From the NCBI GenBank assembly GCA_026027325.1, contig JAMSLZ010000003.1, forward strand, positions 3,162,001 through 3,226,000: a stretch of DNA of 64,000 nt, read 5' to 3'. Origin of the DNA: Actinomucor elegans (taxonomy: Eukaryota > Mucoromycota > Mucoromycetes > Mucorales > Mucoraceae). Within the stretch, counting starts at the first letter, position 1. Every line of letters begins with the position of its first letter. Position numbers and translations under genes: made by a program. The notes beneath the pieces are model-generated. The model was not told where the DNA came from. It worked only from the letters and a program-made list of their open reading frames with translations, and did no database searches. Shown in pieces: positions 47,616 through 59,529 of the stretch.

Positions 47616-48709
47616 ATGGCATATTTTTATATTCGATCTACTAGTACTGGAAACGTAGTTTCTGCATCGACAAACACAAACGATTTACTGCGTTCACAAG
47701 TTATGGTGACCCCTCCTACATTATCTGACCATGAGCTTTGGTGTTGGAAAGGCCAATTCTTGAGTAATAAAGCCAATGACCTTGTCCTTGACATTCGCAA
47801 AGGTAGTATCCATTGCTAGCGTTCACCTATTACATACTCATTCGCATTTCTTTAGGCCGATTAAGATTGATTGAAGATACAGAGATCTGCTTGTACACCC
47901 CAAAACCTCTGGATGAAGCACATAATCAACTTTGGAGTGTTCGAGAAGATGCTGTAGACGCTTATGGTCGACCATTGCCTGGCTCTTATATTTACTCGCT
48001 TTGCAGTAATGAATGGGTCTTGGATGTTCAGCCCACAGAAAACGGCAATCAAAAGCTCGTCTTGTTTCCTTTACAGCCTATCGATAACGAGAATCAACGC
48101 TGGATTTTTGTTCCTGAGGGTGAATTGGACGTCACTGTACCGATCCAAGAGACATTGTCTGGCTTCTCCATGAATGATACCATGATTACTCCACCTGGCT
48201 CTGTTTCTTCCTCACCTGCCACCATTGATACCGAATATCCTCGAGGCCTTACACCTGCTAAACGTGGATCCCATTCAGCTATTTTTTCAATGGAAACCTT
48301 CAAAGATTATCACCAGCGCGTGTATACGTCACAAGAACCCAATGTTAGGTAAGCAATCATAAATTGATTAAAAGAATTATACTAAATCCGTATATAGTGA
48401 CAAAGGAATAGCAATGGCCTCTGCTTACCATATCTTTCAAAATTGGAAATTGGATCAAATCAGCATGACCGATTTTCCTTTGTCTTCGTCAGGTGGGATC
48501 CGTGCTCATCTCCAATTATTATCGCAGAATGAGGTATGCACTCTACTATCATTAAATTTTGAACTGAATTACTCACTCAATATCGTTCTTAGGTGACTAA
48601 ATTGCTCAGTAACGACTCACTTTATTCAACAAACAACCACGAAAACGCGTCTACACTCTCTGGACGCTTAATTGCTCAGTTATATGACCAAACACCTATT
48701 TCACCTTAA
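47616..48709 (+). CDS. Beta-trefoil QxW (ricin-B-like lectin fold) protein
   Basis: Four exons (47616-47802, 47856-48348, 48398-48533, 48593-48709) give 310 aa. The N-terminal ~150 residues show three similar strands with the lectin-type repeats: ELWCWKGQFLSNKANDLVLD, EAHNQLWSV and NENQRWIF, where NQxW is the QxW motif of R-type beta-trefoil domains. WVLDVQP and LVLDIRKG are the matching inner strands. Such domains bind sugars or are structural; only this non-catalytic fold is present. The C-terminal half is Ser/Thr/Pro-rich (DTMITPPGSVSSSP). It ends in a short helical part with FQNWKLDQI. A signal peptide is not obvious from the chosen ATG; an upstream in-frame extension at 47520 would add a hydrophobic stretch (FLFLLNFFSVIPILY) but starts at a weaker position. 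Confidence 0.72.
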
Positions 48710-50823
48710 TTCAACACCAACTATGTATCCTATGGACTCATACCGCTCACTATACATAAAATCTTTCCTTACTTGAACACACATTCCCTACCTTGATCAA
48801 ATTACCATCTTTGTATTCAACCCTATGTACGACATGCTCATTTTTTTTAACCGGCAATCTCCGTTTGCTTCTACCCGCTTCCGAACCCACAAAAAAAAAG
48901 TACCTGTTTTGCTGATTTCCTTTGCACTTTCCTACAGTATATATCTCCCTCTTATATGAATTCCTTTTTCTTTTAAATATGTCATATCACAATGTAAAGC
49001 CATTATTTGTACATTCTTCCACCCTTGATGTTTATAAACAATAAAATATGTATATTCTTGCCAATAAATACGCACAGATAAGTAAGACAAAAAAGCAGTA
49101 ATTATGAAAAACGGATAACGGAAATTTGAATAAGAAGAAAAATAGGTCGGATGATGTTCTAACATAGAAAAGAATCCGGACCTTTTTTTCTATGTGTAAT
49201 GTGGTCTAACCGTTCTATTTTCTTATTTAGACTAAAGCATGTTCAAATCCCACACTATAGAGAGAGGGTAGGTATTTTGTAATGTATAATAGATTATGGT
49301 AAGAGAGCAATCTATATCTATACTAGTGTGTGGTTGCATATCTAGACAATGTATCATCAATTAGTGAAGCTAGTAAAAGGCTGATCTAAAAGACAAAACC
49401 AGGGCTGCATAAAAGTTTGTACGCTATTCAAAAGTCATGTCATACTAGTACTAAGCAAATCTTTGAGCGCCAGCAAGTACGACCCACCAGATTCAGGTCA
49501 AGTTACACTTATGAACGGATGTTTATCCTATTATTTCCCTGTTATTAATATCTTGAGAATCATCTGGCGTCAGTTTAAGATCTTGGTGATTGCCTTGCTT
49601 TGATAATTGGATGATTTTTTTTTTTTTTTTTTTTTTTTTTGGCAGTAATTGTTATTGAGGCGGGAAAATTATAAGTCAAAACTAGCAATAGGGGGTTACA
49701 CCGAGCTGGGTTACAAAAAAAGAGCTTATGAAAAATTCAGCTGAAAGTAAAAGCTTAATCCCACTACTAAGATACGGAGTTAAGTCCATCCAGACCCGAC
49801 TATCCAAAACTCTAGTTTAATTCCTAACTATGAAACACTCAAGTTTACTCTCCCCAAATATCAAAAAGGTTAGGGTTAGATCTTTTTCTTTGGCTGACTT
49901 TTTTTTGTGATAAAAAAAAAAAATAGGACTTAATTATATAATATTATACGGTACATTGGGCAATATACGGACATAGTATCTTGTAAGGTGAATTTGCTTA
50001 CGTATGTTATACAAAAACATAGAAAATGGTTAGATCTTTTTGAATGAAACGCCATTCCTTTGGTGCGTTTGATTAGAGAAATGATTCGTTGGTGGGCCTA
50101 TTCGTCAGGGCTGGCTGCTGTGCAATGTTACTCTTTTCCCCTGTATATTTGATAGTACCTTCCATCAAGGCGTGTGAGATCGCGCTGCGGGTTGATTATG
50201 TGCGTTGGCGAATTGTTGGCTATGATTTGGTATTACAGCCATCAAACACTGAAAGAGTGATTGATTGTTTTAATAGTACCAATTGATTCTGCAGGTTTAT
50301 TAGATCAGATATCTTTTTATTTTTAAAAAAAAACGTGTGGGGATTGCTATAATGATGATTAGCCTTATCTATGTATGCAGCTAAGATATTAAATATCTCT
50401 CTCTTTGGCTTAGATAGATCTACTTTTGAACCAGATTAAAGAAATTCTAAATGACGCGCTCGAGACTCTTTTTCGCGCAGTTTCTGTGAATGGCGCGATA
50501 TGCAGTATATATTCTACGCTTCCATTCAAAAGAGATTCACCGAACTTTGCACCCCATAAAAGGTGATAGCCATAGATTTAACTGAATATGCATCAGCGTG
50601 TGATTATGAAGAGTCTAGGGCTAGGACAGTTTAACACTGTTCAAACATAATTTATCCTTGATTCTACACTTGGTAATTAATCTTTTATTGGGAAAGACTA
50701 TATCTACTAAACTCTTCTCATTATTTAAAAAAAAAAAAAAAAAGGTTTATAAACACATTTGTAAAACTTTAAGCAACTGCATCATCAGTTGATACTTCTG
50801 ACAATCAACTTTCAATCACTAAA

Positions 50824-51012
50824 ATGGTATATCTGTTTCGAACAAGTAAAGCACCTGATAGCAAATGCAAATCCAATCAAAAAGATGATCCGAGGCCCCT
50901 CCAAGGACCTCTCTATACTGTGATACACAAGTTGTATCTCACGGACCAAAGTTGGAATGCTTTTCAGGCACCAAGAGATACTCAAGTTACAAGGCTTTTT
51001 TATGTTGTGTAA
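50824..51012 (+). CDS. Possible small protein, 62 aa, unsupported
   Basis: ATG after CACTAAA, open to TAA. Composition is balanced (KAPDSKCKSNQKDDPRPLQG) and unlike the surrounding AT-rich noise. There is no homology, signal peptide or intron evidence, so it may well be chance. Confidence 0.2.
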   Translation: MVYLFRTSKAPDSKCKSNQKDDPRPLQGPLYTVIHKLYLTDQSWNAFQAPRDTQVTRLFYVV

Positions 51013-51801
51013 TTCATGTAGTGCTACATACATACATATACATATACATAGCAGTGGTATTAATGTTTAGATACATATTTAATAATAGCTGGGGCACTTT
51101 ACTTCTAAGAAATCGAAAGAGTAACCTGATCAAGATGAAACAGTAACACTTCAAGACTTTGTGACCACCAATTTATATATATACGGTCTATGCTCTCGCA
51201 GATCACTTTCTGGGGCCTGTGCTGAAAAAAGTTTGATCTATCTATATATTGATAGTTGTACGTATTATCAAACATATCTGTATCGATAACAGCGTTCCTT
51301 TTTTTTTTATTGCTAAAAAGGATAATTTAAGTGATAGTGACATGTGCTGGCATCAGCTCTCAAACACATGAATTTAGTCATGACTTTATTAGCCTTATCG
51401 ATCGAGTGAAATGAGTGTTACTGACAAGTAATACATTGACTCAGCCGAGGTACTGATTTTGAACTACGCGGTATATCTCTAACGTTAGGATTTTCGGGGT
51501 GAATTATCTACCTGAGAGAATTGCGGTTGATCACCCTTTCTAGTGTAATTTACAGCACGTACATATTCATCATATTCCAGCTAAACAATAAGATGATAGA
51601 ATTAGTAGCCTATTTCATTTTAAACATGCACTGTTCATTAGATGGAACATCTGCCTGAGATTGATTGAGAGATCTATAGATTTATGAATCTAGTTTATAT
51701 AAAAACATATACTTGGCAGCTATCCACAAAAAAAAAAGAAAAGAAAAGAAAAGAAAATACGCCATAGTATTTCATATAGTCAATTAATAGTTCTAATATA
51801 T

Positions 51802-51870
51802 GCAACAGTTCATTTTGAACATATTATACTAGTCATCTAATGCGACATTAGACCAAAATCTACTGAGGAA
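51802..51870 (+). repeat. Dispersed repeat family, copy 6
   Basis: CAGTTCATTTTGAACATATT, then ACTAGTCATCTAATGCGACAT and TAGACCAAAATCTACTGAG; one of the best-preserved copies. Confidence 0.65.
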
Positions 51871-52320
51871 TAAAAATTAAATGAATGCAGTAGCATCAGC
51901 ATTAATAATAGTAGTAGCATTGTACTTTTCAATATCTTGTTAACGATATTAAAAACAATTCTGAGATATGGCTACAAAGCAATTTTGTTTGAAGCTTTCT
52001 AGTGCATATGCTGAAATTTTGGTTGCAGAATTACTAAATTTAACTAGGGCCCCAGACACCAGTAGATGAAACGGAAATCAGTTATCCGAAGCCTAAAAAG
52101 TTATAGTATCGCTTTTATGTGCCCTTTTCAATATTACAGTACTTTTTGTATTGATAGTGGTCTTTCAATTTATTTCTTGTACTAAAAAAAAACGCTCATT
52201 TAGAAACTTGACAGCAGTGTACATACAAAATATAGCATATAGTAGCGATATATAATAACAGTTAATGTATAAAGCATATTGAGTGGATTATAGTAAAGTA
52301 ACGTGACTAAATAATTCAGT

Positions 52321-52395
52321 GACTCATCCTGAACATCCCATAGCCATCAGATGTGGCATTAAGCTGAGATCTGCCAAAAAATCTATTGATTCGTA
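52321..52395 (+). repeat. Dispersed repeat family, copy 7
   Basis: CCTGAACATCCCATAGCCAT, then CAGATGTGGCATTAAGCTGAG and AAATCTATTGATT. Confidence 0.6.
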
Positions 52396-52490
52396 ACTCT
52401 AGAGTTACATGAAACATATGTAATTAAGAATACAGCATGCAAGCACAGTATATTCAAAAACTCTTTCATTAAACGGGAACTTTAATTGAT

Positions 52491-52570
52491 GCAGCATTTT
52501 ATTTTGAACATGTAGATATTGGCCATTAGATGCAACATTAAACCGAAATTACTCGAGAAATCTAGGGATT
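52491..52570 (+). repeat. Dispersed repeat family, copy 8
   Basis: GCAGCATTTTATTTTGAACA, then GCCATTAGATGCAACATTAA and ACCGAAATTACTCGAGAAAT; used with copy 6 as the family reference. Confidence 0.65.
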
Positions 52571-53259
52571 TTTTTTTAAAGAGGCGCGCTAACAACATTA
52601 TAGAGGAATATTTCTATTAGTGGCATAAATGAAATGGCAAAGGGTATGAAAGTAATCTCGTTAAATCTTTTACCTTAAAAAAATACTCGAATTATGAATG
52701 TGTGTGATTAAAGAAAAACATGGGTTTACAGATATACTACATTATGTTTTTTTTCATATCAGTTTTTTTTTCTCAATTCAATCCTAACTGTATAGAATTC
52801 ATTAGAATATTTTTTGCACCAACCAATGATCTAAAGGGCATACTATACTTGAACTTGTGAAAGTATGTACTTTGATAAAAACATGATTTTTCCATGAACT
52901 TTTAAAACACCTCTGATTTTGTGTGTGCATTTCTTACGATTAATAAAAAAAATAAAACAAATATGTTTATGCTATATGCAATCTATATTATCAATAGGCT
53001 ATGTTCCTAAAGCCCTATTATGCTCCAAAAAAAAAGCAACATTTGAAAGTTTGGATTTAACGTATACCTTTGAAATTTTCTTTAATCCCGGCCAGTTTTA
53101 ATTTTTCTATATTTTTGTGGTTTAATCTCGCATCCGATTACTGTTAATATATGATTAATATAAATGGGTAGATCTATTAGGATTGTCATTAGATTAAAAT
53201 ACATTAAGTGTATTAAACTTTAGTGTTGCGATAAATATTTCGCAGCCTCAGGTTCAATT

Positions 53260-53315
53260 GATCTATTGATCCAACAGATCTCGGTTTAATATCGCATCTG
53301 ATGAATATTCCGTCC
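53260..53315 (-). repeat. Dispersed repeat family, copy 9
   Basis: GATCTATTGATCCAACAGAT then CTCGGTTTAATATCGCATCT and GATGAATATTC, the reverse complement of the reference order. Confidence 0.6.
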
Positions 53316-54535
53316 TACAGGCGAGTGGACTATACATGCTAAAACCTTTACGTGACTTCAATATGATTAATATATTGCATACAGCTGTTGATTATGAAAT
53401 GCTACATGCATACAGCTTGTATCTGACTTGTAGATCTCTCAGTCAATCTCGATGAAATATCCTATGCTCAGAATGGGTTGCAGTATTCTAGTAAACGTCA
53501 ATCCAGCTCAGGTGATATTATATTAAATGCCTCACATGCAATTTGTTATAGTGTATCCTTTATTAGCCTATGGATTGTTTTATTTTTTTGCTTAATTAAA
53601 AAAAAATTGAAAGTTTTTTCGTTTAGATGATGCTTTATCGATGCTACTGCATGAACCAAAATGTAATGATACTTGGCTGTAAACTGTGGATTTGAAGCTC
53701 AGAGAGAAATGGCGCCGGCCTGTTTTACCTCCGGTTGGTTTATCCGTGACACCGGGGTTCGTCTGAATTATAAATTCTGGATCCCTTTTCTGCTTGTTTT
53801 AAAGTCTTAGTAAGAACGGTGAATGTCAAACTGTTCAAGGAATTATATGATTCGTATGATTTTTTTTATCATAGCTTTCTTGGCAGATGCTATCTTTTGA
53901 TCTTGCATTAGCTTAACTTGACATAACCTTTTTTTAGCGCATAAACTACCTAAACGAACTAGTCCGACTTGAGCATTTTTTTTGGATATAGAAAATTATC
54001 TGACGCGACTCAGGCGCGCGATTTGCTAGTCTTTCTCCACGTGCGTATTTTGATTGGACTTGATTCTTTTGTCAAATGAAACCGAATAGTACTAAGAAAA
54101 AAGAAAATACTATTGGTTTGATGTATAAAGCATTCTACATAACCTTGTAATTTCTTACTAAACGTATCTTTATGTATATATAAGAAATTTAAACGCTGGT
54201 CCTCATAAAGAGCTTTAAGGAAAAGAAAACAGAAGATAATGACATATTCAATCGGTTCACTTTGAAAGATATCAAGATCATATAAACTCAGGCCGAATTA
54301 AATCACACCATTAGCTTCATGTGAGGTCGTGTGGTGCAGTTAAAGTTAATTTGGCCAATCATCTTTTGGTATAACAAAGCAATACGCGGATTAAACCCAG
54401 GTTCCGGCTAAACTCAAGCTGAAAAAGTTTTTTTTTTTTTTTTTTTTTAGTTGGACAATATAAAGTAAGCCTTGGGTCATTTCTTTTCTTTTTTGTATTT
54501 GAATTTTACTGTATAGATAAAGCTTTACTCAAATT

Positions 54536-56994
54536 ATGAGATTCTCACATACATTGCAGTTAAATGCAGTGCCCGAGTGGATTGACAGTTATGTCAAGTG
54601 AGTACAAGACTAAAGATTTAAATATCCAAATATAGGAAAAATATAATAACGGTTCTGTAACATAGCTATGACACTTTGAAAAAGCTGATTTTTCAATTAG
54701 AAAAGGAGCATGTTGAAGAACTGAATGCCAATGAGGATCCCGAGAAGGCTGTTGAGCATAGACAGGATGGGGAAGCTCGATTCTTGACAGCACTTGATCA
54801 GCAACTTGAAAAAGTGTTTGATTTCTATACACAGAAAGAATCAGAACTCTATGAAATGCTTGATCAATTAGAAGGCGAAATTGATGATAGAGGAGAAATC
54901 ACTAGCCACTTTGACGACCACCACCGTAAAAACAGTCTGTCACCGCTTGAATATATCGACTCTACCTATCACCTTCCTAATGCCAAAGATGATAGCCTAG
55001 ACGATCATGAAAATCCTGAAGATAAACTCGAGAAAATTGCTCCACAACAACGACGCGGTTCAAAAGTGTCGCGCCTTTCCCGTAGACTTTCACGCCAATC
55101 CTTCGAGTCTCGTATGTCCATGGACCGCGACGATAACAGTTTGCTGGTGGAACAATTAGCCGACTTTCGTTCTCAGTTGATTCTGCTGTACATCTCTCTC
55201 TCGGAGCTAGAGTCTTATATTGAATTGAATCGTACTGCTTTCGAGAAGATCTTGAAGAAATACGATAAAGTGCTTGAGAGAGACTTGCGGCCTCAGTACC
55301 TCAAAAAAATGGTAAAGGAAAGCCGCCCGTTTATGACTGAAACGATGGATGTACTCAAAGGACAGCTGGTGCGAGTCGAAACTATTTTTGCAAACGCATT
55401 CTGTGGAGGTTCGCGTAACATTGCTCTGCGTCAAATGAAAAGCCATCTCCGTGATCAAGTTACATTTGAGCGTAACACTGTCTGGAAAGACATGGTGCGT
55501 CAAGAGCGTAAAGTCAATGATACCAAGCTGATAGAGCCCAAAGTCGTCAAGTCCTATAAAATTCCTTTTACAAATTTTAGGATAAGTTCGGGTGTGCTTC
55601 GTCAGGTCATTTGTTTCTTGATCTCTGTTATCGCATTCATCATCTTGCTCTGTGTTGATTGCTTTGGCAGTCGTCCTGAAAACTACTGCTTTGCTTTATT
55701 GATTTTTAGCGCTATTATGTGGGCTACTGAAGCCATCCCTCTCTACGCTACTTCTTGTCTTATCCCCTTCTTGATCGTGCCACTGAATATTATGCGTAAT
55801 GCCGATGGTACATCAATGACTGCCAAAGCCGCTGCCAAAGCTACGTTCTCTGCCATGTTCAGTGGCACCATCATGATGCTTCTTGGTGGTTTTGCGTTGG
55901 CTGCTGCACTTTCAAAATACGGTATTGCCAAGGCATTCGCTTCTCATATCTTGAGCCGTGCTGGTACACGCCCTTTGTGGGTCTTGTTGGCTATCATGTT
56001 TGTCTCTGGATTCCTAAGTATGTTCATTTCCAACGTAGCTACACCTGTGTTATGTTTCTCTTTGATCGATCCTATTCTTCGTACTTTGCCTGATCGCTCT
56101 CGTGTTGCACCTTGCTTAATTCTCGGTATTGCTCTTTCCAGTTGTATTGGCGGTATGACTTCACCCATCTCTTCCCCTCAAAATATCATTACTATCCAGT
56201 ATATTAATCCCAATCCTGGCTGGGGTCTCTGGTTTGCCGCTGCATTACCTATTGCTGTCCTTTCCATGTTTGTCTGCTGGAGTCTTTTGCTACTTGTGTA
56301 CAAGCCAGGCAGTGATACACCTCATCTGAACACTATTAAGCCTACTAAAGAAAAGATCACCTGGGCTCAAGTCTTTGTCATGCTCATTACAATCCTTACC
56401 ATTGCTTTATGGTGTGCTGAAACGTCTATGGAATATGCTATTGGTGATACAGGTATCATTGCCTGCATCCCTCTTTTTGTATTCTTTGGTACTGGTATCT
56501 TGAACAAGGACGACCTCAACAACTTTTTATGGTCAGTTGTTGTGTTGGCTCAAGGAGGCATGGCCCTTGGTAATGCGGTAACATCTTCTGGATTACTACA
56601 AGACATTGCTCTCCGCCTCAAGAACGGTATTTCTGACTTACCTGTGATTGCTATTTTGGCTGTCTTTTGTTTCCTCATCTTGGTCTTTGCTACCTTTGTC
56701 TCCCACACGGTTGCTGCTTTGATTATTGTGCCTATTGTACAAGAAGTAGGTCAACAATTACCTATTCCTCATCCCAATTTGTTGGTTATGGGTGCTGGTT
56801 TGGCCTGTTCTGCTGGTATGGGTCTACCGGTGTCTGGTTACCCCAACATGTCCGCAGTTATGCTGGAAGATCCTTCTGGAAAGCCTTATGTGAGTACCAA
56901 AGATTTCATTATTACAGGTATTCCTACCAGTATCATCTGTACTATCTTGATCTTTACTCTGGGCTATGGCATCATGGCAGGTATTGGATATTAG
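54536..56994 (+). CDS. SPX-domain phosphate transporter, Pho91/Pho90-like
   Basis: A short first exon (54536-54597), a 68-bp intron and one long exon (54666-56994) give 796 aa. The N-terminus is an SPX domain (MRFSHTLQLNAVPEWIDSYV-NYDTLKKLI), continuing to residue ~290. It includes the coiled segment with DQQLEKVFDFYTQKESELYE and KKYDKVLERDLRPQYLKKMV. SPX binds inositol pyrophosphates and senses phosphate status. The remainder is a DASS/SLC13-type transporter with about 12 membrane segments and the signature SSCIGGMTSPISSPQNIIT and SHTVAALIIVPIV. This pairing is that of yeast Pho87/Pho90/Pho91, Na+ or H+ coupled phosphate carriers at plasma membrane or vacuole. Which of the three it matches is not resolved. 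Rich, C-biased codon use suggests good expression. Confidence 0.94.
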
Positions 56995-57216
56995 ATTATC
57001 TAAGCACTTATATCGCTCTCTTTTTTTTTCATATATATATATATTTGTTACATACATATCTAGCATTTCGATCCACTCTTTTCAGCCCTCTGGTATTTCT
57101 TCCCAAGCATTGTTTATACCGCTTTATTTTAAAGTAATAGTTTTTTTTTGTGTTTATAATATATACACCATATATATATATATATACTTCAGATCAATAA
57201 TAATAAACCTCAACCA

Positions 57217-59031
57217 TTACTCAAAATTAATACAAGGAGGAAGAGATACACTACTTGTATTATATTGAAATTGATCCATAAATTCACAATGAATATTTAG
57301 TGTTTGAGCAACTGAATGCTGGTTGTGTTGATAAGATTTAGCAGAAGGCTGTATTACTAGCTGGCGCTTTTGAACTTGATAGGCAAGTACTGTGGTACGG
57401 TAAGATCGATGCTCAAATACAGTGATGATCACTTCTGTAATATCCTCATCCACTGCCTCCAACATCGTCAACTTTTTAAATCCTGTCCACGGCATATTGA
57501 TCAAATCGATTCGGTCCATGGTCTCTGAAGACCTACAATGCGATAGCGAAAGGTATTGAAGATTTGCTGAGAAATTTTTGGACAGATGATACAATGAGGA
57601 TGAAGTTAATAAAGAGTGTGTCAATTTGAAACGTGTTAATAGAGAAACGAATTGAGTGTAAATTCCTTCTGTAAAATGAACGTGGCAATGGGTCATATCC
57701 AGCCGTTGGAGATTGGGACAGTCATCTACCAAAAGCGTTTGGGCCGTGCTACAGGGTGTTTTGGCAAGAATCTCCTTATAGGAGAGATGGCAATGGATTT
57801 GACGTTCTGCATGTGGTGAATAGGAGGGCTCTTGAATAGTCAAGTCATTGATAAAGAAGCCGTGTTGCTTGAGGATGAACATGTGGGGCAAGTCCTTTGG
57901 TCGTACGCGTGAGGTGAGAGGACCTTGATAACGTAATTGCAATTGACTTGCATCGCCTTGATGGTGATAAGCGATATCTGGAAGTCCTGTTGTGAAAGAG
58001 CTACAGCTATGATATGAAATGGTAATTTTTGGAGGCTTATGGTGAATACAGAAATAGGGTACCAATTCGGCCATATGCTGATGAGATATAAAGAGCTCTA
58101 AGCGTGCTTCAGGTAAGCATACCATCAAGCTGATCAGATGCTTCATAGCTGTCTGTATCTGCGCATCTGACCATATTTCTTTCTCTACCTTTTGAGAAAA
58201 GCGTAACACGAGTTTCTTTAAATCTGGGAAATTCCGAGTAATAGCATTCAAAAGGTTGGAGTTGACTGTATGTATCAGCAGGTTAAGACAACGTAGCTTG
58301 GATGTAAATTGGTAATCTTTATCATTATTACTGGCATTACTGCAAATCATAATGAGCGTAGTGATGTTTGGGCAAGAAATTAAGGTGGGAGTCATGTCAT
58401 GCAGGCTCGTGAAACGTTGTACAGTCGTTATCTTTAACGTTTCCAAACAAGTAAACGATTTTATCATATCTACGAAACTAACTCCTTGCCCGCGATATTG
58501 CCAATCGCTAATATGTAGCCTGGTTAACGAAGTTCGAAAATACAAGAACCGTTCAATGCTTTGCTTGTCGTTTCTCACTTGGAAACTAGACACTCTCTTT
58601 AATGACTGCCAATAGCAAGGTGGAACCGATAAGAGGGCGTTCCAAAACATGTTATCAGGGAACAAGAGCTCGCGTAGGTTTGGACAAGCAGTCGCTAAAG
58701 CTTGAAAATCCCAAGCAGTTGGCATGAATTGAGTTTCTAATACGATTTCAAAATCGATATGAAGTGACTGAACGTATAAACCAGGTGAGGGGATACGACT
58801 ATCGAGGTGAATGACTCGCGAAACGGACTGGATAAAGTTTTTGAGCTTGTATGGTTTATTGTAGTTCAATATCCTGGGATCGTGCAATTCCTGAATAACT
58901 ACTTTGTTATAAAACACTCGTTTAGCAGGTATGTGCCAGGCGTAGCATACGAGCTGCGATTCGAGTCGATCTTGTTTGCTTGTTAAATTTTCGAATATCA
59001 GTTCTAATAATTCACTTGGTAGAGTAATCAT
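57217..59031 (-). CDS. F-box protein with leucine-rich repeat-like region
   Basis: Single 604-aa exon. The first ~45 residues form an F-box: MITLPSELLELIFENL then LESQLVCYAWHIPAKRVFY, which binds Skp1 in SCF ubiquitin ligases. The rest shows irregular leucine-rich repeat signatures (TACPNLRELLFPDNMFWNAL, LTRLHISDWQYRG, FTCLETLKITTV, CPNITTLIMICS, DCPNLQRLDMTHC, ANLQYLSLSHCRS), probably the substrate-binding part. F-box/LRR genes of this size are numerous in Mucorales, and the target cannot be guessed. The 3' end lies about 220 bp from, and convergent with, the phosphate transporter. Confidence 0.88.
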   Translation of the reverse strand: MITLPSELLELIFENLTSKQDRLESQLVCYAWHIPAKRVFYNKVVIQELHDPRILNYNKPYKLKNFIQSVSRVIHLDSRIPSPGLYVQSLHIDFEIVLETQFMPTAWDFQALATACPNLRELLFPDNMFWNALLSVPPCYWQSLKRVSSFQVRNDKQSIERFLYFRTSLTRLHISDWQYRGQGVSFVDMIKSFTCLETLKITTVQRFTSLHDMTPTLISCPNITTLIMICSNASNNDKDYQFTSKLRCLNLLIHTVNSNLLNAITRNFPDLKKLVLRFSQKVEKEIWSDAQIQTAMKHLISLMVCLPEARLELFISHQHMAELVPYFCIHHKPPKITISYHSCSSFTTGLPDIAYHHQGDASQLQLRYQGPLTSRVRPKDLPHMFILKQHGFFINDLTIQEPSYSPHAERQIHCHLSYKEILAKTPCSTAQTLLVDDCPNLQRLDMTHCHVHFTEGIYTQFVSLLTRFKLTHSLLTSSSLYHLSKNFSANLQYLSLSHCRSSETMDRIDLINMPWTGFKKLTMLEAVDEDITEVIITVFEHRSYRTTVLAYQVQKRQLVIQPSAKSYQHNQHSVAQTLNIHCEFMDQFQYNTSSVSLPPCINFE

Positions 59032-59529
59032 GTTTAAGCATGTAGCAAATAAAAAAAAATCAAGGAAAGAAAGTTATTATAAAAGAAATTATCCTAGTTG
59101 CTTATTATAGTGAGGGACCAATCGAGGCATAGTTTGATTTGCAGTGTTTGTTTGTTATACATGCATTAAGCAAGCAAGCAACAACAAAAAAAAAAGGAAC
59201 CTAGCTCTAAATTGACTTGTTAGCCTTATAGCTTAAAAGATGATAAGATTTATGCAGTAACGGATATCTTATCTCAAGAATCATGCTTATTCAAATGTGC
59301 GTACTACCACAGGTGTATTATCTTCTAAAGGGCATTTCCTTCGATATGCGTCATTCATAATTTACTCGCGAATTTCTTTTATATTTATTAGTACGGGGAA
59401 ACTGATACTATCACTCGGAATTAACACTAGGCTTTTATTCCAAGTAAAAGAATTCATATAAAAGGCTTTCAAGTCAGTTCCAAGGCTCCGAGTATAAAAC
59501 ACTACTTTTAAACTATTTTGCATAAAGGA
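59032..59529. promoter_or_regulatory. Divergent promoter between F-box and Ecm33-like genes
   Basis: About 500 bp with no exon. A TATA-like TATAAAAG at 59457-59464 and TATAAAAC at 59494-59501 lie upstream of the Ecm33-like ATG; the second is in good position. Confidence 0.45.

Larger units (their letters stand above)
48710..54535. other. 5.8-kb gene desert with dispersed repeats
   Basis: No confident gene on either strand. It contains poly-T/A runs (49617-49640, 50727-50744, 54427-54449), and dispersed-repeat copies at about 51802, 52321, 52491 and 53260, with fragments near 51640 and 53425. A single TTAGGGTTAG occurs at about 49868. A 62-codon plus-strand frame with an ATG in good context (50824-51012) could be a small gene but has no recognisable content. 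The last ~100 bp should be the phosphate-transporter promoter. Confidence 0.5.

Noticed and set aside
49200..49262. tRNA-like sequence with a B-box-like GTTCAAATCC
   Set aside because: No seven-base acceptor stem and no proper T-stem or anticodon arm could be paired.
49740..49860. Weak 5S-rRNA-like stretch (AATCCCACTACTAAG...CGGAGTTAAG)
   Set aside because: Only the short internal box resembles 5S rRNA; flanking helices do not match, so at most a very old fragment.
49868..49878. TTAGGGTTAG telomere-like motif
   Set aside because: Single, short occurrence inside ordinary intergenic DNA; expected by chance.
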